Source of the DNA: DATMER01 sp963741305 | Lineage (GTDB): Bacteria; Acidobacteriota; Thermoanaerobaculia; Multivoradales; UBA5704 | Direction: 5' to 3' | DNA length: 64,000 bases | NCBI GenBank assembly: GCA_963741305.1 | Contig: CAVUHL010000003.1 | Coordinates: 6,014,001-6,078,000, forward strand | Translations under genes and position numbers: made by a program | In this document: positions 7,421 to 15,692 of the stretch, in pieces | Numbering within the stretch: the first letter of the stretch is position 1 | Layout: each line of letters begins with the position of its first letter | The notes under the pieces: generated by a model | The model's database searches: none | The model's input: only the letters and a program-made list of their open reading frames with translations | Told to the model about the DNA's origin: nothing

Positions 7421-7789
7421 TCAGCGGGGTGCCGAAGAAATGGCCGAGGCGGCTGTCTGGGGACCGGCAGCGGCCCGTCCTCCAGAGAGGTCGGGCGGAA
7501 GCTCGATGATCACGTCACCGGGACGGACCATGCCGAGGTCTTCGCGGGCGAGGCGCTCCAGGGTGCCGGGATCGGAGCGCAGGCGGTCGATCCGCCCGCG
7601 CAGGTCGTCGATCCGGCCCTGGGTGTCCTCGATTCGGGTCTCCAGCAGGCGCTCGCGCTCCCGGGCGGAGGCAAGGTCGCGGGAGCCCTTCCAGGCCGCG
7701 ATGCCGAGGAGCGCCACGAAAAGGAGGACAGTGGCGCCCACCACCGGGCGGAATGAATCGGGCCGGGGGGGCGCGGGAGTCGTGTTCAA
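7421..7789 (-). CDS. FtsB/DivIC-like septum formation initiator
   Basis: This 122-aa bitopic protein has a short cytoplasmic tail, one membrane helix (about residues 15-33) and a coiled coil (about 38-72) with RERERLLETRIEDTQGRIDDLRGRIDRLRSD. After it comes ERLAREDLGMVRPGDVIIELP, the conserved C-terminal motif of the FtsB/DivIC family. FtsB bridges FtsL and FtsQ in the divisome. The position directly after enolase is the classic eno-ftsB pairing. Its ATG overlaps the enolase stop (ATGA), implying translational coupling. The last 20 residues are a low-complexity Ala/Pro-rich tail. Assignment by motif and synteny is solid. Confidence 0.85.
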   Translation of the reverse strand: MNTTPAPPRPDSFRPVVGATVLLFVALLGIAAWKGSRDLASARERERLLETRIEDTQGRIDDLRGRIDRLRSDPGTLERLAREDLGMVRPGDVIIELPPDLSGGRAAAGPQTAASAISSAPR

Positions 7790-9090
7790 GAAGACCAGCG
7801 TGGAAACGCTGCGGCCCCGGGGAAGGAGGCTACGTTGTCCAGCTCCTCCTCGATGCGCAGCAGGCGGTTGTATTTGGCGACCCGATCACTGCGGCACGGG
7901 GCGCCGGTCTTGATCTGGCCGCAGCGGATGGCCACGGAGAGGTCGGCGATGGTGGTGTCCTCGGTCTCGCCCGAGCGGTGGCTGATGATGTTGGAGTAGC
8001 CGTGGGACTTGGCCATCTCCACCGCCTCCAGGGTCTCGGAGAGGGTGCCGATCTGGTTGACCTTGACCAGCAGGGCGTTGGCGAGGCCGTTGCGGATCCC
8101 CTCCGCCAGGATCTCCGGGTTGGTCACGAAGAGGTCGTCGCCCACGAGCTGCACCCGGCCGCCAAGCTCGGCGGTCAACTGCTTCCAGCCCTCGTGGTCG
8201 TCCTCCGCCAGGCCGTCCTCGATGGAGACCAGCGGATAGGCGTCGATCCACTCACGGTAGATGGCGATCATGTCGGCGCTGGAGAGGCCCTTGCGGCCTT
8301 CCCCCTCCAGAGAGTAAGTGACTTTTTTGGCGCGGCGTTTCTCCACCAGCTCGCTGGCGGCTACATCCAAAGCCAGCCCGATGTCCCGGCCGGGCTTGTA
8401 GCCGGCCCCTTCGATCGCGCGCATGAGGTAGTCGAGGGCGTCGCGGTTGCTCTTCAGGTCCGGGGCGAAGCCGCCCTCGTCGCCCACGGCCGTGACCATC
8501 TTCTCCTTCTTCAGGATCTCCTTGAGCGTGTGGTAGACCTCCACGCCCGCGCGCAGCGCCTCGGAATAACGGTCGAAGCCGAACGGGACCAGCATGAACT
8601 CCTGGACGTCTATGGAGTTGTCGGCATGGGCTCCGCCGTTGAGCACGTTGAGGAGCGGTATGGGCAGCACGGTCGCCGCCGGACCGCCAAGGTAGGCGTA
8701 GAAGGGAAGGTCGCAGGCTTTTGAGGCGGCGCGGGCCACGGCCAGGGAGACTCCCAGGGTGGCGTTGGCGCCGAGGCGGCTCTTGTCCGAGGTGCCGTCG
8801 AGCTCGATCAGCAGGCGGTCGATGCGCGCCTGGTCGCGGACGTCGAGCCCGCGCAGCGACGGCGCGATCTCGTCGTGCACGTTGTTCAGTGCCTTGCGCA
8901 CTCCCTTGCCGCGGTAACGGTCGCCGCCGTCGCGCAGCTCCAAAGCTTCACGCTCACCCGTGGAGGCCCCGGACGGCACCGATGCCCTCCCCCAGATACC
9001 GCCCTGCAAAATGACTTCAACCTCCAGGGTCGGATTGCCCCTGGAGTCGAGGATCTCGTGGCCCACGACTTCTTCGATGACGAACATCAC
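7786..9090 (-). CDS. eno: Enolase
   Basis: Enolase converts 2-phosphoglycerate to phosphoenolpyruvate in glycolysis. The 434-aa reading frame has the full set of signatures. These are GHEILDSRGNPTLEVEV at the N terminus, the loop SVPSGASTGEREALELRDGG, GGAHADNSIDVQEFMLVPFG, the catalytic VGDEGGFAPDL region, SIEDGLAEDDHEGWKQLT, LVGDDLFVTN and the C-terminal SHRSGETEDTTIADL. The start is either the GTG at 9090 or the ATG at 9087; a GGAGGGG site lies just upstream and fits the former slightly less tightly. The gene is divergent from the rhodanese gene across 108 bp that must hold both promoters, and is coupled to ftsB downstream. Confidence 0.97.
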   Translation of the reverse strand: MMFVIEEVVGHEILDSRGNPTLEVEVILQGGIWGRASVPSGASTGEREALELRDGGDRYRGKGVRKALNNVHDEIAPSLRGLDVRDQARIDRLLIELDGTSDKSRLGANATLGVSLAVARAASKACDLPFYAYLGGPAATVLPIPLLNVLNGGAHADNSIDVQEFMLVPFGFDRYSEALRAGVEVYHTLKEILKKEKMVTAVGDEGGFAPDLKSNRDALDYLMRAIEGAGYKPGRDIGLALDVAASELVEKRRAKKVTYSLEGEGRKGLSSADMIAIYREWIDAYPLVSIEDGLAEDDHEGWKQLTAELGGRVQLVGDDLFVTNPEILAEGIRNGLANALLVKVNQIGTLSETLEAVEMAKSHGYSNIISHRSGETEDTTIADLSVAIRCGQIKTGAPCRSDRVAKYNRLLRIEEELDNVASFPGAAAFPRWSS

Positions 9091-9198
9091 CCCTCCTCAG
9101 CCCAGGTGTCCGGTAGACTTCGACCTGGAAAGGTTATCTGCAAAACCCTAACATTTTCAAGGAAAACGGACTGCTGCCATACTTTGGAAGCAATCGCG

Positions 9199-9537
9199 AT
9201 GCCCGAAACCCTCAAAATGGCCCCTGCGGAGGTCCGTCAACGCCTCGAGCAAGGCGAAAACGTCACCGTGCTCGACTCCAGGGGACGGGCTGCGCATGCC
9301 CGCTCCAACGAGAGGGTCGAGGGTGACCTTCGCGTCGAGGGGACCCGTGGGCTGCCGCAGGTGCTCGGCAGGCTGCCGCAGGGCTGGATCCTCGCCTACT
9401 GCACCTGACTCGACGATGGCCTGGCCGCCCGGGTGGCGGCAAAGCTCAGGGAGGAGGGCTTCCCCGACGCCTGGGCGATCGAGCGCGGGCTCGCCGGCTG
9501 CGCAGAAGCTGGCTTCCAAATCATCTTGAAATGCTAG
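9199..9537 (+). CDS. Selenocysteine-containing rhodanese-domain protein
   Basis: Read through one in-frame TGA, this locus encodes a complete 112-aa single-domain rhodanese. The first part has EVRQRLEQGENVTVLDSRGR and a strand ending GWILAYCT. Codon 70 is the TGA at 9406-9408. The second part begins LDDGLAARVAAKLREEGF and ends in a TAG. Ordinary relatives read YCTC followed by a hydrophilic loop and SARVA, so the TGA replaces the catalytic active-site cysteine exactly. The frame and family similarity continue unbroken on both sides, which argues against a decayed gene. A Cys two residues earlier could form a selenenylsulfide. It starts an apparent operon with the methyltransferase (13-bp gap) and sulfatase-like genes. 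Sulfur or selenium transfer, or peroxide reduction, is inference. Confidence 0.85.
9424..9440 (+). promoter_or_regulatory. Bacterial SECIS hairpin in the rhodanese gene
   Basis: A perfect 6-bp GC stem GCCGCC / GGCGGC closes the five-base loop CGGGT (9430-9434). The loop starts 21 nt after the UGA and has G at its second position, matching the bacterial SECIS pattern for distance and loop composition. The sequence also encodes protein, so the stem could in part reflect Ala/Arg codons in a GC-rich gene. Confidence 0.7.
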
Positions 9538-9550
9538 ACTCCCCCGCTCA

Positions 9551-10195
9551 ATGACTGAAGAAACGACCACTCCCTTCGTCCCCCCTCCCGGCCCCCTTCG
9601 CCTGCACGTGGGCAGCGGCAAGGCGCGCCTGGAAGGCTGGGTGAACATGGACATCCAGGCCCTCCCCGGAGTCGATGTCGTCTGCGACGTCACCAAGGGC
9701 CTGGGCTACACGGGTGCGGAGGCGGTCTTCGCCGAGCACTTCCTGGAACATCTGGCGCTCGCGGACGCGGTCAACTTCCTGCAGGAGTGCCACCGGGTGC
9801 TCGCTCCCGGCGGCTGGCTGCGGATGTCCACGCCCAATCTGGAGTGGGTCTGGGTCACGCACTACCGGCTCGACCTGGACGACGAGACGAAACGGATGGC
9901 GGCGCTGCAGATCAACCGCGCCTTCCACGGCTGGTGCCACCAGTTCCTCTGGAACCACCACATCCTGGGCGAGGCCCTGGCGGCCTGCGGCTTCGACCTG
10001 GTGCGCTGGTGCCGCTGGGGCGAGAGCGAGCTGCCGGTCTTCCAGGGGGTCGAGCGCCATGAGATCTACGCGGACGCTCCGGACCTGCCGCACGTCATCA
10101 TCGCCGAGGCGCGCCGGGGCGATCCGCAGCCGGAGCGCCTGCAGAAGTTCCGCGAGCTGATCGAGCGCGAGTTCCTGATCCACCTGGCCGATTGA
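9551..10195 (+). CDS. SAM-dependent methyltransferase
   Basis: This 214-aa class I methyltransferase has motif I as LRLHVGSGKARLEGWVNMDI (residues 15-34) with an acidic end to the second strand. A mid-region reads FAEHFLEHLALADAVNFLQECHRVLAPGGWLRMSTPNLEWV, the typical motif for the DUF1698/UbiE-like and sugar or lipid methyltransferase group. The substrate cannot be read. The C terminus has extra helices (PERLQKFRELIEREFLIHL). Its stop is immediately followed by the ATG of the sulfatase-like gene, so the two are co-translated. The rhodanese gene precedes it by 13 bp. Methyltransferases next to selenoproteins are worth noting, but no functional link is shown. Confidence 0.8.
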   Translation: MTEETTTPFVPPPGPLRLHVGSGKARLEGWVNMDIQALPGVDVVCDVTKGLGYTGAEAVFAEHFLEHLALADAVNFLQECHRVLAPGGWLRMSTPNLEWVWVTHYRLDLDDETKRMAALQINRAFHGWCHQFLWNHHILGEALAACGFDLVRWCRWGESELPVFQGVERHEIYADAPDLPHVIIAEARRGDPQPERLQKFRELIEREFLIHLAD

Positions 10196-11524
10196 ATGAG
10201 AAGGGTCCTTGCGGTCCTTGGTGTCCTTGTTGTCCTTTCCTGTGGGAAGCCACCTAAGCCCCGCAACGTCATCCTGATCCTGGTCGACACCCTGCGGGCT
10301 GACCACCTGGGCGCCTACGGCTACCCCCGGCCGACCAGCCCGAACGTCGACGCCTTTGCCGCGGAGTCGCTCAAGTTCACGGGCGCCCGCAGCCAGGCTT
10401 CCTGCACGTTCCCCTCGGCCAACTCAATCCTGACCTCGCGCTACCCGTCGGCCTTCCTCGGCCAGCCGGCGCCGAGCCCGCTCGGCATCCCTGAGAGCAT
10501 CCCATCCATCGCCGAGATCCTCCTCGAGCGCGGCTTCCGCACGGCCGCGGTCTCGGCGAGCCCGGTGGTGCGCAATTCGCCGGGGCGCTTCAATCCCGGA
10601 GCCGGCTTCGGCCGCGGGTTCGAGAGCTTCAACGAGGACTGCGTCTGGGGGAACGCCGCCTGCGTCAACCGGGCGGCGATCCCGCTGATCCAGTCCGGCG
10701 ACGCGCGCCCATTCTTCCTCTACATCCACTACATGGACCCCCACGGCCCCTATGAGCCGCCGAAGAATCACAAGAGGCGCTGGGCCCTGGGCCGGCCGGA
10801 CAAGAAGTTCATCCGCGACGGCAACCCCAACCCGATCGGCGACATGCTCTACAAAGGAGCGCCCGACCCGGGCGCCACGCCGCAGGACCTCCAATTCCTG
10901 ATCGACCTATACGACGAGGAGATCGCCTTCTTCGACTCCCGCTTCGCCGAGCTCCTGAAGGCGGTCCGCGACGCCGGCCGGATGGAGGACACCATCCTGG
11001 TCTTCGTCTCGGACCATGGTGAGGATTTCCTGGAGCACGGCCACATCAAGCACTGCCGCACCCTCTTCGACTCCTCGATCAAGACCCCGTTCTTCCTCCA
11101 TCTTCCCGGGATCGAGCCGCGAGTCCTCGACGAGCCGGTGCAGAACCTGGACGTCGTCCCTACGCTGCTCGACTACCTGAAAGTTGACACCAAGGGCCTG
11201 ACGTTCGAGGGGGAGAGCCTGCGGCCGCTCATCGAGGGGACCGGAAAGCTCGATCCCCACCAGTACGGCATGCAGGCGACCCTGCGCAGCGCCGCCGACG
11301 GCCGGCACAAGCTGATCCACGACCTCGGGAAGGGGAGCTTCGAGCTCTACGACCTGAAGGCCGACCCGAAGGAGACGAAGGACTCACTGCGCGGAGAGCG
11401 GCGGACCTTCCACCGGCTGCGCCAGGCCCTCACCCAGTGGCTGGGCAAGACCGAAGGCTCGGGCAAAGCCGAAGAGAGCCTGGAGGCGGAGCGCAAGCTG
11501 CGGGCGTTGGGATATCTGGAGTAA
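10196..11524 (+). CDS. Sulfatase/alkaline-phosphatase superfamily lipoprotein
   Basis: The first 16 residues end in LSC, a lipobox, so this 442-aa protein is probably a lipoprotein. The metal-site motif VILILVDTLRADHLGAYGY (Asp31) and the late motif VFVSDHGEDFLEHG place it in the sulfatase branch of the alkaline phosphatase superfamily. The position that carries the Cys or Ser modified to formylglycine in true sulfatases (C/S-x-P-S-R) is Thr71 here (T-F-P-S-A). A threonine nucleophile is what phosphoethanolamine transferases and related phosphodiesterases use, so hydrolysis or transfer of a phosphoester is more likely than sulfate release. It abuts the methyltransferase stop. A tRNA gene follows 107 bp later. 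Confidence 0.78.
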   Translation: MRRVLAVLGVLVVLSCGKPPKPRNVILILVDTLRADHLGAYGYPRPTSPNVDAFAAESLKFTGARSQASCTFPSANSILTSRYPSAFLGQPAPSPLGIPESIPSIAEILLERGFRTAAVSASPVVRNSPGRFNPGAGFGRGFESFNEDCVWGNAACVNRAAIPLIQSGDARPFFLYIHYMDPHGPYEPPKNHKRRWALGRPDKKFIRDGNPNPIGDMLYKGAPDPGATPQDLQFLIDLYDEEIAFFDSRFAELLKAVRDAGRMEDTILVFVSDHGEDFLEHGHIKHCRTLFDSSIKTPFFLHLPGIEPRVLDEPVQNLDVVPTLLDYLKVDTKGLTFEGESLRPLIEGTGKLDPHQYGMQATLRSAADGRHKLIHDLGKGSFELYDLKADPKETKDSLRGERRTFHRLRQALTQWLGKTEGSGKAEESLEAERKLRALGYLE

Positions 11525-11631
11525 ATCGCTGGAATGAACCTGCCTTCGGGGCTGTTGTGGATTGCGTTTGACAGACCCCGGGAGTTATGAGAGTATCTCC
11601 CTCCCTCGAAAGAGGGCTTTGAAAACGGTGA

Positions 11632-11709
<78 letters not shown>

Positions 11710-11715
11710 CTTCAA

Positions 11716-12966
11716 TCAGGAAGGCCGGCCCGATCGCAAAAGATCGCCGGTCTTTTTGCTTTCAGGCCTTTCCTCTCCCCGCATTCGCAGAGTCAGGAAG
11801 CTGACGCTCATCATCAGGACGGCGGCCATCCAGAATGGGTAGCGGATGTCCAGCTTGTAGGCGAAGCCCGACCAGAGCGGGCCGAGCATCCGGGAGACCC
11901 CGCCGAACGACTGCTGCACGCCCAGAACCTGGCCGGTCTCCGCCCGCGAAGTGCGCCGGGATACGAGCGAGGTGGTCGCCGGGAAGAGCAGGGCCGTCCC
12001 CACGGGTACAAACAGGACCACCAGGGCGAGCCCCAGAAGGCTGCCGTTGGTGAAAGGGATGCCGGCCAGCCCGATCACCAGGGACAGGGCGCCCAGGCGG
12101 GTCACCCCGATCTCCCCGAAGCGCCGCACCGCCGGCCCCAGCAGCAACGCCCGCATGACCAGCGAGATCCCTCCCACGTAGGCGTAGAAGTAGCCGATCG
12201 TCTTCTCGGTAACTCCGAGGACGTCCTTCAGGTAGAGGCCCAGCACGCCGTTCATTGCCATGAAGGCCATCATGCCGATGGCGTAGACCCAGATCGGTGC
12301 GCTGACCGGGGCCGTGGGGTGGCGCAGCACTTCGTAGAAAGTGCTGCGCAAGGACCGCTTCGCAGGGATGCCGCCGGCCTGGGCGGCCAGCTCGGAGGTG
12401 GTGCTGGCGTACCTCTTCGGCTCCGGCAGCCACTTCCAGGCAAAGAGGATGTTGAGCACGCAGAGCCCCGCGGCCATGAAGCCGGGGCCCTCCGGCCCGA
12501 GGTAGGTGGCGAGCGAGCCGCTGGCCGGGCCGATCATGACGCCCGCGCTGGTTGCCGCGGTCAGCCAGCCCAGAGCCTTGGTCCGCTCCTCGGGTTCCAC
12601 TGCATCGGCCACGTAGGCCTGCACCACCCCCGTGGTGCCGCCGCCGGCCCCCTGGACCAGGCGCGAGGCGAACAGGAACCAGAGGCTGTGGGCCAATCCG
12701 AAGAGCACGTAGGCCGCGGCCGAGAGCATCAACCCCGCCAGGATCAGCGGACGGCGGCCGTAGCGGTCCGAAAGCCGCCCCCAGAACGGAGAAACCGCGA
12801 GTTGGGCGAACGGGTACGAGGCGACCAGCATGCCGACCAGAGGAGCGTCCGCTCCCAGCCGCGTGGCATAGAACGGGAGCAGCGGCAGGACCATGGTGAA
12901 GCCGATCATGTCCACGAACACCGTGGCCATCAGGACGCTGAGCTGCTTGATACCGCGGGACTCCAT
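11716..12966 (-). CDS. MFS transporter (DHA1/TetA-like)
   Basis: This 416-aa major facilitator superfamily protein has about 12 membrane segments. Motif A is WGRLSDRYGRRPLILAG after segment 2. There is a FASRLVQGAGGG segment 4, and motif C-like GVMIGPASGSLA in segment 5, which is typical of drug/proton antiporters. DHA1 members export drugs or other small molecules. The last dozen residues (KKTGDLLRSGRPS) are encoded by the terminator hairpin of the opposite-strand tRNA, so the native C terminus may have been altered. It starts 18 bp after the ABC permease stop and therefore looks like the last gene of that operon. In that setting, export of a siderophore or metal-related compound is possible but not shown. 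Confidence 0.85.
   Translation of the reverse strand: MESRGIKQLSVLMATVFVDMIGFTMVLPLLPFYATRLGADAPLVGMLVASYPFAQLAVSPFWGRLSDRYGRRPLILAGLMLSAAAYVLFGLAHSLWFLFASRLVQGAGGGTTGVVQAYVADAVEPEERTKALGWLTAATSAGVMIGPASGSLATYLGPEGPGFMAAGLCVLNILFAWKWLPEPKRYASTTSELAAQAGGIPAKRSLRSTFYEVLRHPTAPVSAPIWVYAIGMMAFMAMNGVLGLYLKDVLGVTEKTIGYFYAYVGGISLVMRALLLGPAVRRFGEIGVTRLGALSLVIGLAGIPFTNGSLLGLALVVLFVPVGTALLFPATTSLVSRRTSRAETGQVLGVQQSFGGVSRMLGPLWSGFAYKLDIRYPFWMAAVLMMSVSFLTLRMRGEERPESKKTGDLLRSGRPS
11723..11757 (+). terminator. Intrinsic terminator after tRNA-fMet
   Basis: GGCCGG pairs with CCGGTC and GATC with GATC around a GCAAAA loop, with a three-base bulge, followed by TCTTTTT. It lies 14 bp after the tRNA and inside the 3' end of the convergent MFS gene. 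Confidence 0.75.
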
Positions 12967-12984
12967 CGCTACCTACCTCTACTT

Positions 12985-14652
12985 CTATCTCGCCTCGCCC
13001 CGGCCCCAGAGCAGAAAGGCCGCGGCACTCGCCGTCATCAGGATGACCCCGTACACCGCCGCCATCCCCAGATCCTGAAGCCGCAAGCTCGACAGGATCT
13101 CGATCGAGATCGGACGGGTCTCGAACGTATAGAGCACGATGGAGACAACGAAATCCCCAAGGGCCGTGATGAACGCCAGCCCCGCCCCGGCCGCGATCGC
13201 CGGCCGGAGCAGCGGCAGCACCACCCGGCCGAGGCGGCGCCATCGGCCTGCCCCGAGCGACGCCGCCGCCTCTTCCAGAGCCGGATCGAGACCGCGCAGG
13301 CCGGCGATCGAGCCGCGCCCCGTGAGCGGCAGGCTGCGCACCAGGTAGGCGAGGGGGAGGATCAGCGGCGTGCCAATCAGCACGAACCGGCCGATCCACG
13401 GCTGATTCACCCCGAAGGTGGTCGCGAGGGCGATGGCGAACACCGTCCCGGGCACGGCCCAGGGCACCGCGATCAGACCTTCGAGAGCGCTCGACAGCCA
13501 GGGCCGGCGCGGCTCGCCCCCGTCCACCGGACGGGAGACCGCCATCCGCGCTGCAGTCAGACCGAGCGCGACCGCCGCGATGGTCGAAACCGTGGCCATC
13601 CAGAGCGAGTTGACCACCGGCCGCAGCTTCTCCGCCTGGGCCAGCGCCATCCAGTTGCGCAGCTCGAGGACCGGCGGAAAGGGCTCTGCGGTCCAGGTGA
13701 ACGGCGGCACAAAGGAAACAAGAAGCAGCACCGCGTGCGGCAGCAGCAGGAAGGCGGCGAGCAGCCATCCGAGCGTCCCCGCCGTGATCCGTGCCCAAAA
13801 GCTCTCAAGCTTGCGGCGGGCTGGAGCGACACCTCTCACGCCCGTGGCGGCAAGACCGGAGCGGTCGATCCACCGCATCCCTCCCAGGGCCAGGAGGGCC
13901 AGCCCCGCCAGCATCACCGTCTCCACCTGGGACAGGCCGGTCTCGCCATTCAGCTTCGAGGCCACGATCTGCGTGGTCATCACCCGGAAGCTCCCGCCAA
14001 AGAGATATGGAGCGGAGAACGAGGCCAGCGAAGTCATGAAGGTCAGCAGCGCCGCGCCGGCCAGGGCAGGCCGGAGCAGGGGAAGAGTCACCCGGAACAA
14101 GGACCGTGCCTTTCCGGCGCCGAGCGAGGCCGCCGCCTCCAGGAGAGCCGCGTCGAGACGCGACAGCCCGGCCCGGGTGAAGAGATAGAAGTAGACGTAC
14201 ATCGAGTAGGCGTGGACCAGGAGGATCGCACCCGGCCCGGCCAGCCGCCAGGGGGGAGCTTCCAAGCCCAGCAGTGACTGGACCGCCCGCGACACGAAGC
14301 CGCTCTCGCCGTAGAGGAAGAGGAAGGCGATCACGCCCACCAGGGGAGGCAGGGCGACCGGCAGGGCCACGACCGCGGCCAGGAACCGCCGGCCAGGAAA
14401 ATCGGCGCGCTCGAACAGGAAAGCCAGGGGGACGCCGATTGCCGCGGCCAGCCCCACCGAAGCGAGAGAGATCCAGAGGCTGCGCCAGAGGGCCAGCCAC
14501 TCGTCCGGACGCGAGACGAACTCGCGCACGTGCGTGGCCGTCCAGCCCTCCGGTCCCCTCAGGGCGTCGACGAGCGTCATCAGCAGCGGATATCCCACGA
14601 GCCAGGCAAGCAGCAGGGCCAGGAACAACCCTGCCAGCGGCAACCTCCTCAT
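12985..14652 (-). CDS. Fe3+-type ABC transporter permease (FbpB-like)
   Basis: This 555-aa permease is made of two fused six-helix halves. Each half has the cytoplasmic EAA loop that contacts the ATPase: LEAAASLGAGKARSLFRV in the first and EEAAASLGAGRWRRLGRV in the second. Such double permeases are typical of the FbpB/SfuB iron and thiamine or putrescine-like importers. Translation is coupled to the ATPase gene by a 4-bp overlap (its ATG overlaps that gene's stop). With the lipoprotein binding protein it forms a complete importer in the cytoplasmic membrane. The substrate is inferred from family similarity and could be ferric iron, phosphonate or thiamine. No regulator lies next to it. Confidence 0.85.
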   Translation of the reverse strand: MRRLPLAGLFLALLLAWLVGYPLLMTLVDALRGPEGWTATHVREFVSRPDEWLALWRSLWISLASVGLAAAIGVPLAFLFERADFPGRRFLAAVVALPVALPPLVGVIAFLFLYGESGFVSRAVQSLLGLEAPPWRLAGPGAILLVHAYSMYVYFYLFTRAGLSRLDAALLEAAASLGAGKARSLFRVTLPLLRPALAGAALLTFMTSLASFSAPYLFGGSFRVMTTQIVASKLNGETGLSQVETVMLAGLALLALGGMRWIDRSGLAATGVRGVAPARRKLESFWARITAGTLGWLLAAFLLLPHAVLLLVSFVPPFTWTAEPFPPVLELRNWMALAQAEKLRPVVNSLWMATVSTIAAVALGLTAARMAVSRPVDGGEPRRPWLSSALEGLIAVPWAVPGTVFAIALATTFGVNQPWIGRFVLIGTPLILPLAYLVRSLPLTGRGSIAGLRGLDPALEEAAASLGAGRWRRLGRVVLPLLRPAIAAGAGLAFITALGDFVVSIVLYTFETRPISIEILSSLRLQDLGMAAVYGVILMTASAAAFLLWGRGEAR

Positions 14653-15686
14653 GCCTTGCCGATTCCGAAGATACGGGGCCGAGGCCCGGAAGTTCCGAGT
14701 CCGACCGAGACCGCATCCCCCTCCGCAGCGGCTCCCGAGGGAGCCATGACCTCCACCTCGTGGCCATCCAGAGCCACCAGGAAGAAAGAGACCGGTCCGG
14801 CGTAGCGCCGCTCCGTAACCAGGCCCGGCAACCCGTTCGGGATGAAAACCAGGGACTCGGGCCGGACCACCAACTCCGCGGGCTCGCCCTGCCTCAGATC
14901 CCCAGCGGGTTCGCCCGCCCAGGCCTCTCCGGATGGAAGCCGGACCTTGCCGTCTCCCTCATAGATCCCCGGGAACGCGCTCGCCCGGCCCACGAATCCG
15001 GCCACGAAACGGGTGGCGGGCAGCTCGTAGAGGTCTTCGGGAGAGCCCACCTGGTGGAGGACCCCCCCGTGCAGGACGGCGACCCGGTCGCCCAGGTGGA
15101 AAGCCTCCTCCTGCTCGTGGGTCACCAGGACCGTGGTGATGCCGATCTTCCGGATGGCGGTCCGCAGCTCCCGGCGGGTGCGCTCGCGCAGGGTGGGATC
15201 GAGGTTTGAGAGCGGCTCGTCGAGGAGGAGGACGCGGGGCTCAGGGGCAAGAGCCCGGGCCAGCGCGACCCGCTGCTGCTGCCCGCCGGAGATCTCCCCC
15301 ACCCGCCGCGCCTCGAATCCGGGGAGGTCCACCTGGGCCAGGGCCTCGGCCACACGCCGCCGCGACTCCTCCTTGCTCGCCTTATCCAGTCCGAAAGCCA
15401 CGTTCTCCCCCACCGTCAGGTGAGGGAACAGGGCGTAGTGCTGGAACACCATGCCGAACCGGCGGCGGGACGGGGGCAGGCCGGTCACATCCTCGCCGTC
15501 CACCCGGATGCGTCCGCGGTCCGGAGCCTCGAAACCGGCGATCAGGCGGAGCGCGGTCGTTTTGCCGCTGCCGCTGGGTCCGAGCAGGGCGAGCACCTCC
15601 CCCTTCTCGATCTCCAGGGAAAGCTCGCGGAGGACGCGGTTGCTGCTGAAGCTCTTGTCGAGCCCGTCGAGGACGAGGAAGGGCAT
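14649..15686 (-). CDS. ABC importer ATPase (FbpC/PotA-like)
   Basis: This 345-aa ATP-binding subunit has Walker A GPSGSGKT (about residues 36-43), the Q-loop in MVFQHYALFPHLTVGEN, signature SGGQQQR, Walker B LLLDEP and the switch His in VTHEQEEA. The C-terminal third (from about residue 230) is a TOBE-type regulatory domain. It hydrolyses ATP to drive the adjacent permease. It begins 6 bp after the stop of the binding-protein gene and overlaps the permease start, confirming the gene order binding protein, ATPase, permease. The family also contains spermidine and thiamine importers, so the substrate relies on the binding protein. Confidence 0.9.
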   Translation of the reverse strand: MPFLVLDGLDKSFSSNRVLRELSLEIEKGEVLALLGPSGSGKTTALRLIAGFEAPDRGRIRVDGEDVTGLPPSRRRFGMVFQHYALFPHLTVGENVAFGLDKASKEESRRRVAEALAQVDLPGFEARRVGEISGGQQQRVALARALAPEPRVLLLDEPLSNLDPTLRERTRRELRTAIRKIGITTVLVTHEQEEAFHLGDRVAVLHGGVLHQVGSPEDLYELPATRFVAGFVGRASAFPGIYEGDGKVRLPSGEAWAGEPAGDLRQGEPAELVVRPESLVFIPNGLPGLVTERRYAGPVSFFLVALDGHEVEVMAPSGAAAEGDAVSVGLGTSGPRPRIFGIGKA

Positions 15687-15692
15687 TCCGGT

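Noticed and set aside
9199..9537. Ordinary nonsense-mutated rhodanese pseudogene.
   Set aside because: Only one stop interrupts an otherwise intact domain, it sits at the catalytic Cys, and a hairpin follows at SECIS distance; selD nearby shows the same arrangement.
11762..13798. A 678-aa minus-strand frame through the MFS and permease genes.
   Set aside because: It overlaps two well-supported genes in another frame and is Arg/Ala/Gly-rich without motifs, as expected for a GC-rich shadow frame.
12319..14277. A 652-aa plus-strand frame antisense to the MFS and permease genes.
   Set aside because: It lies wholly inside two genes with clear membrane-protein features and has a low-complexity Arg/Gly/Glu composition typical of antisense frames.
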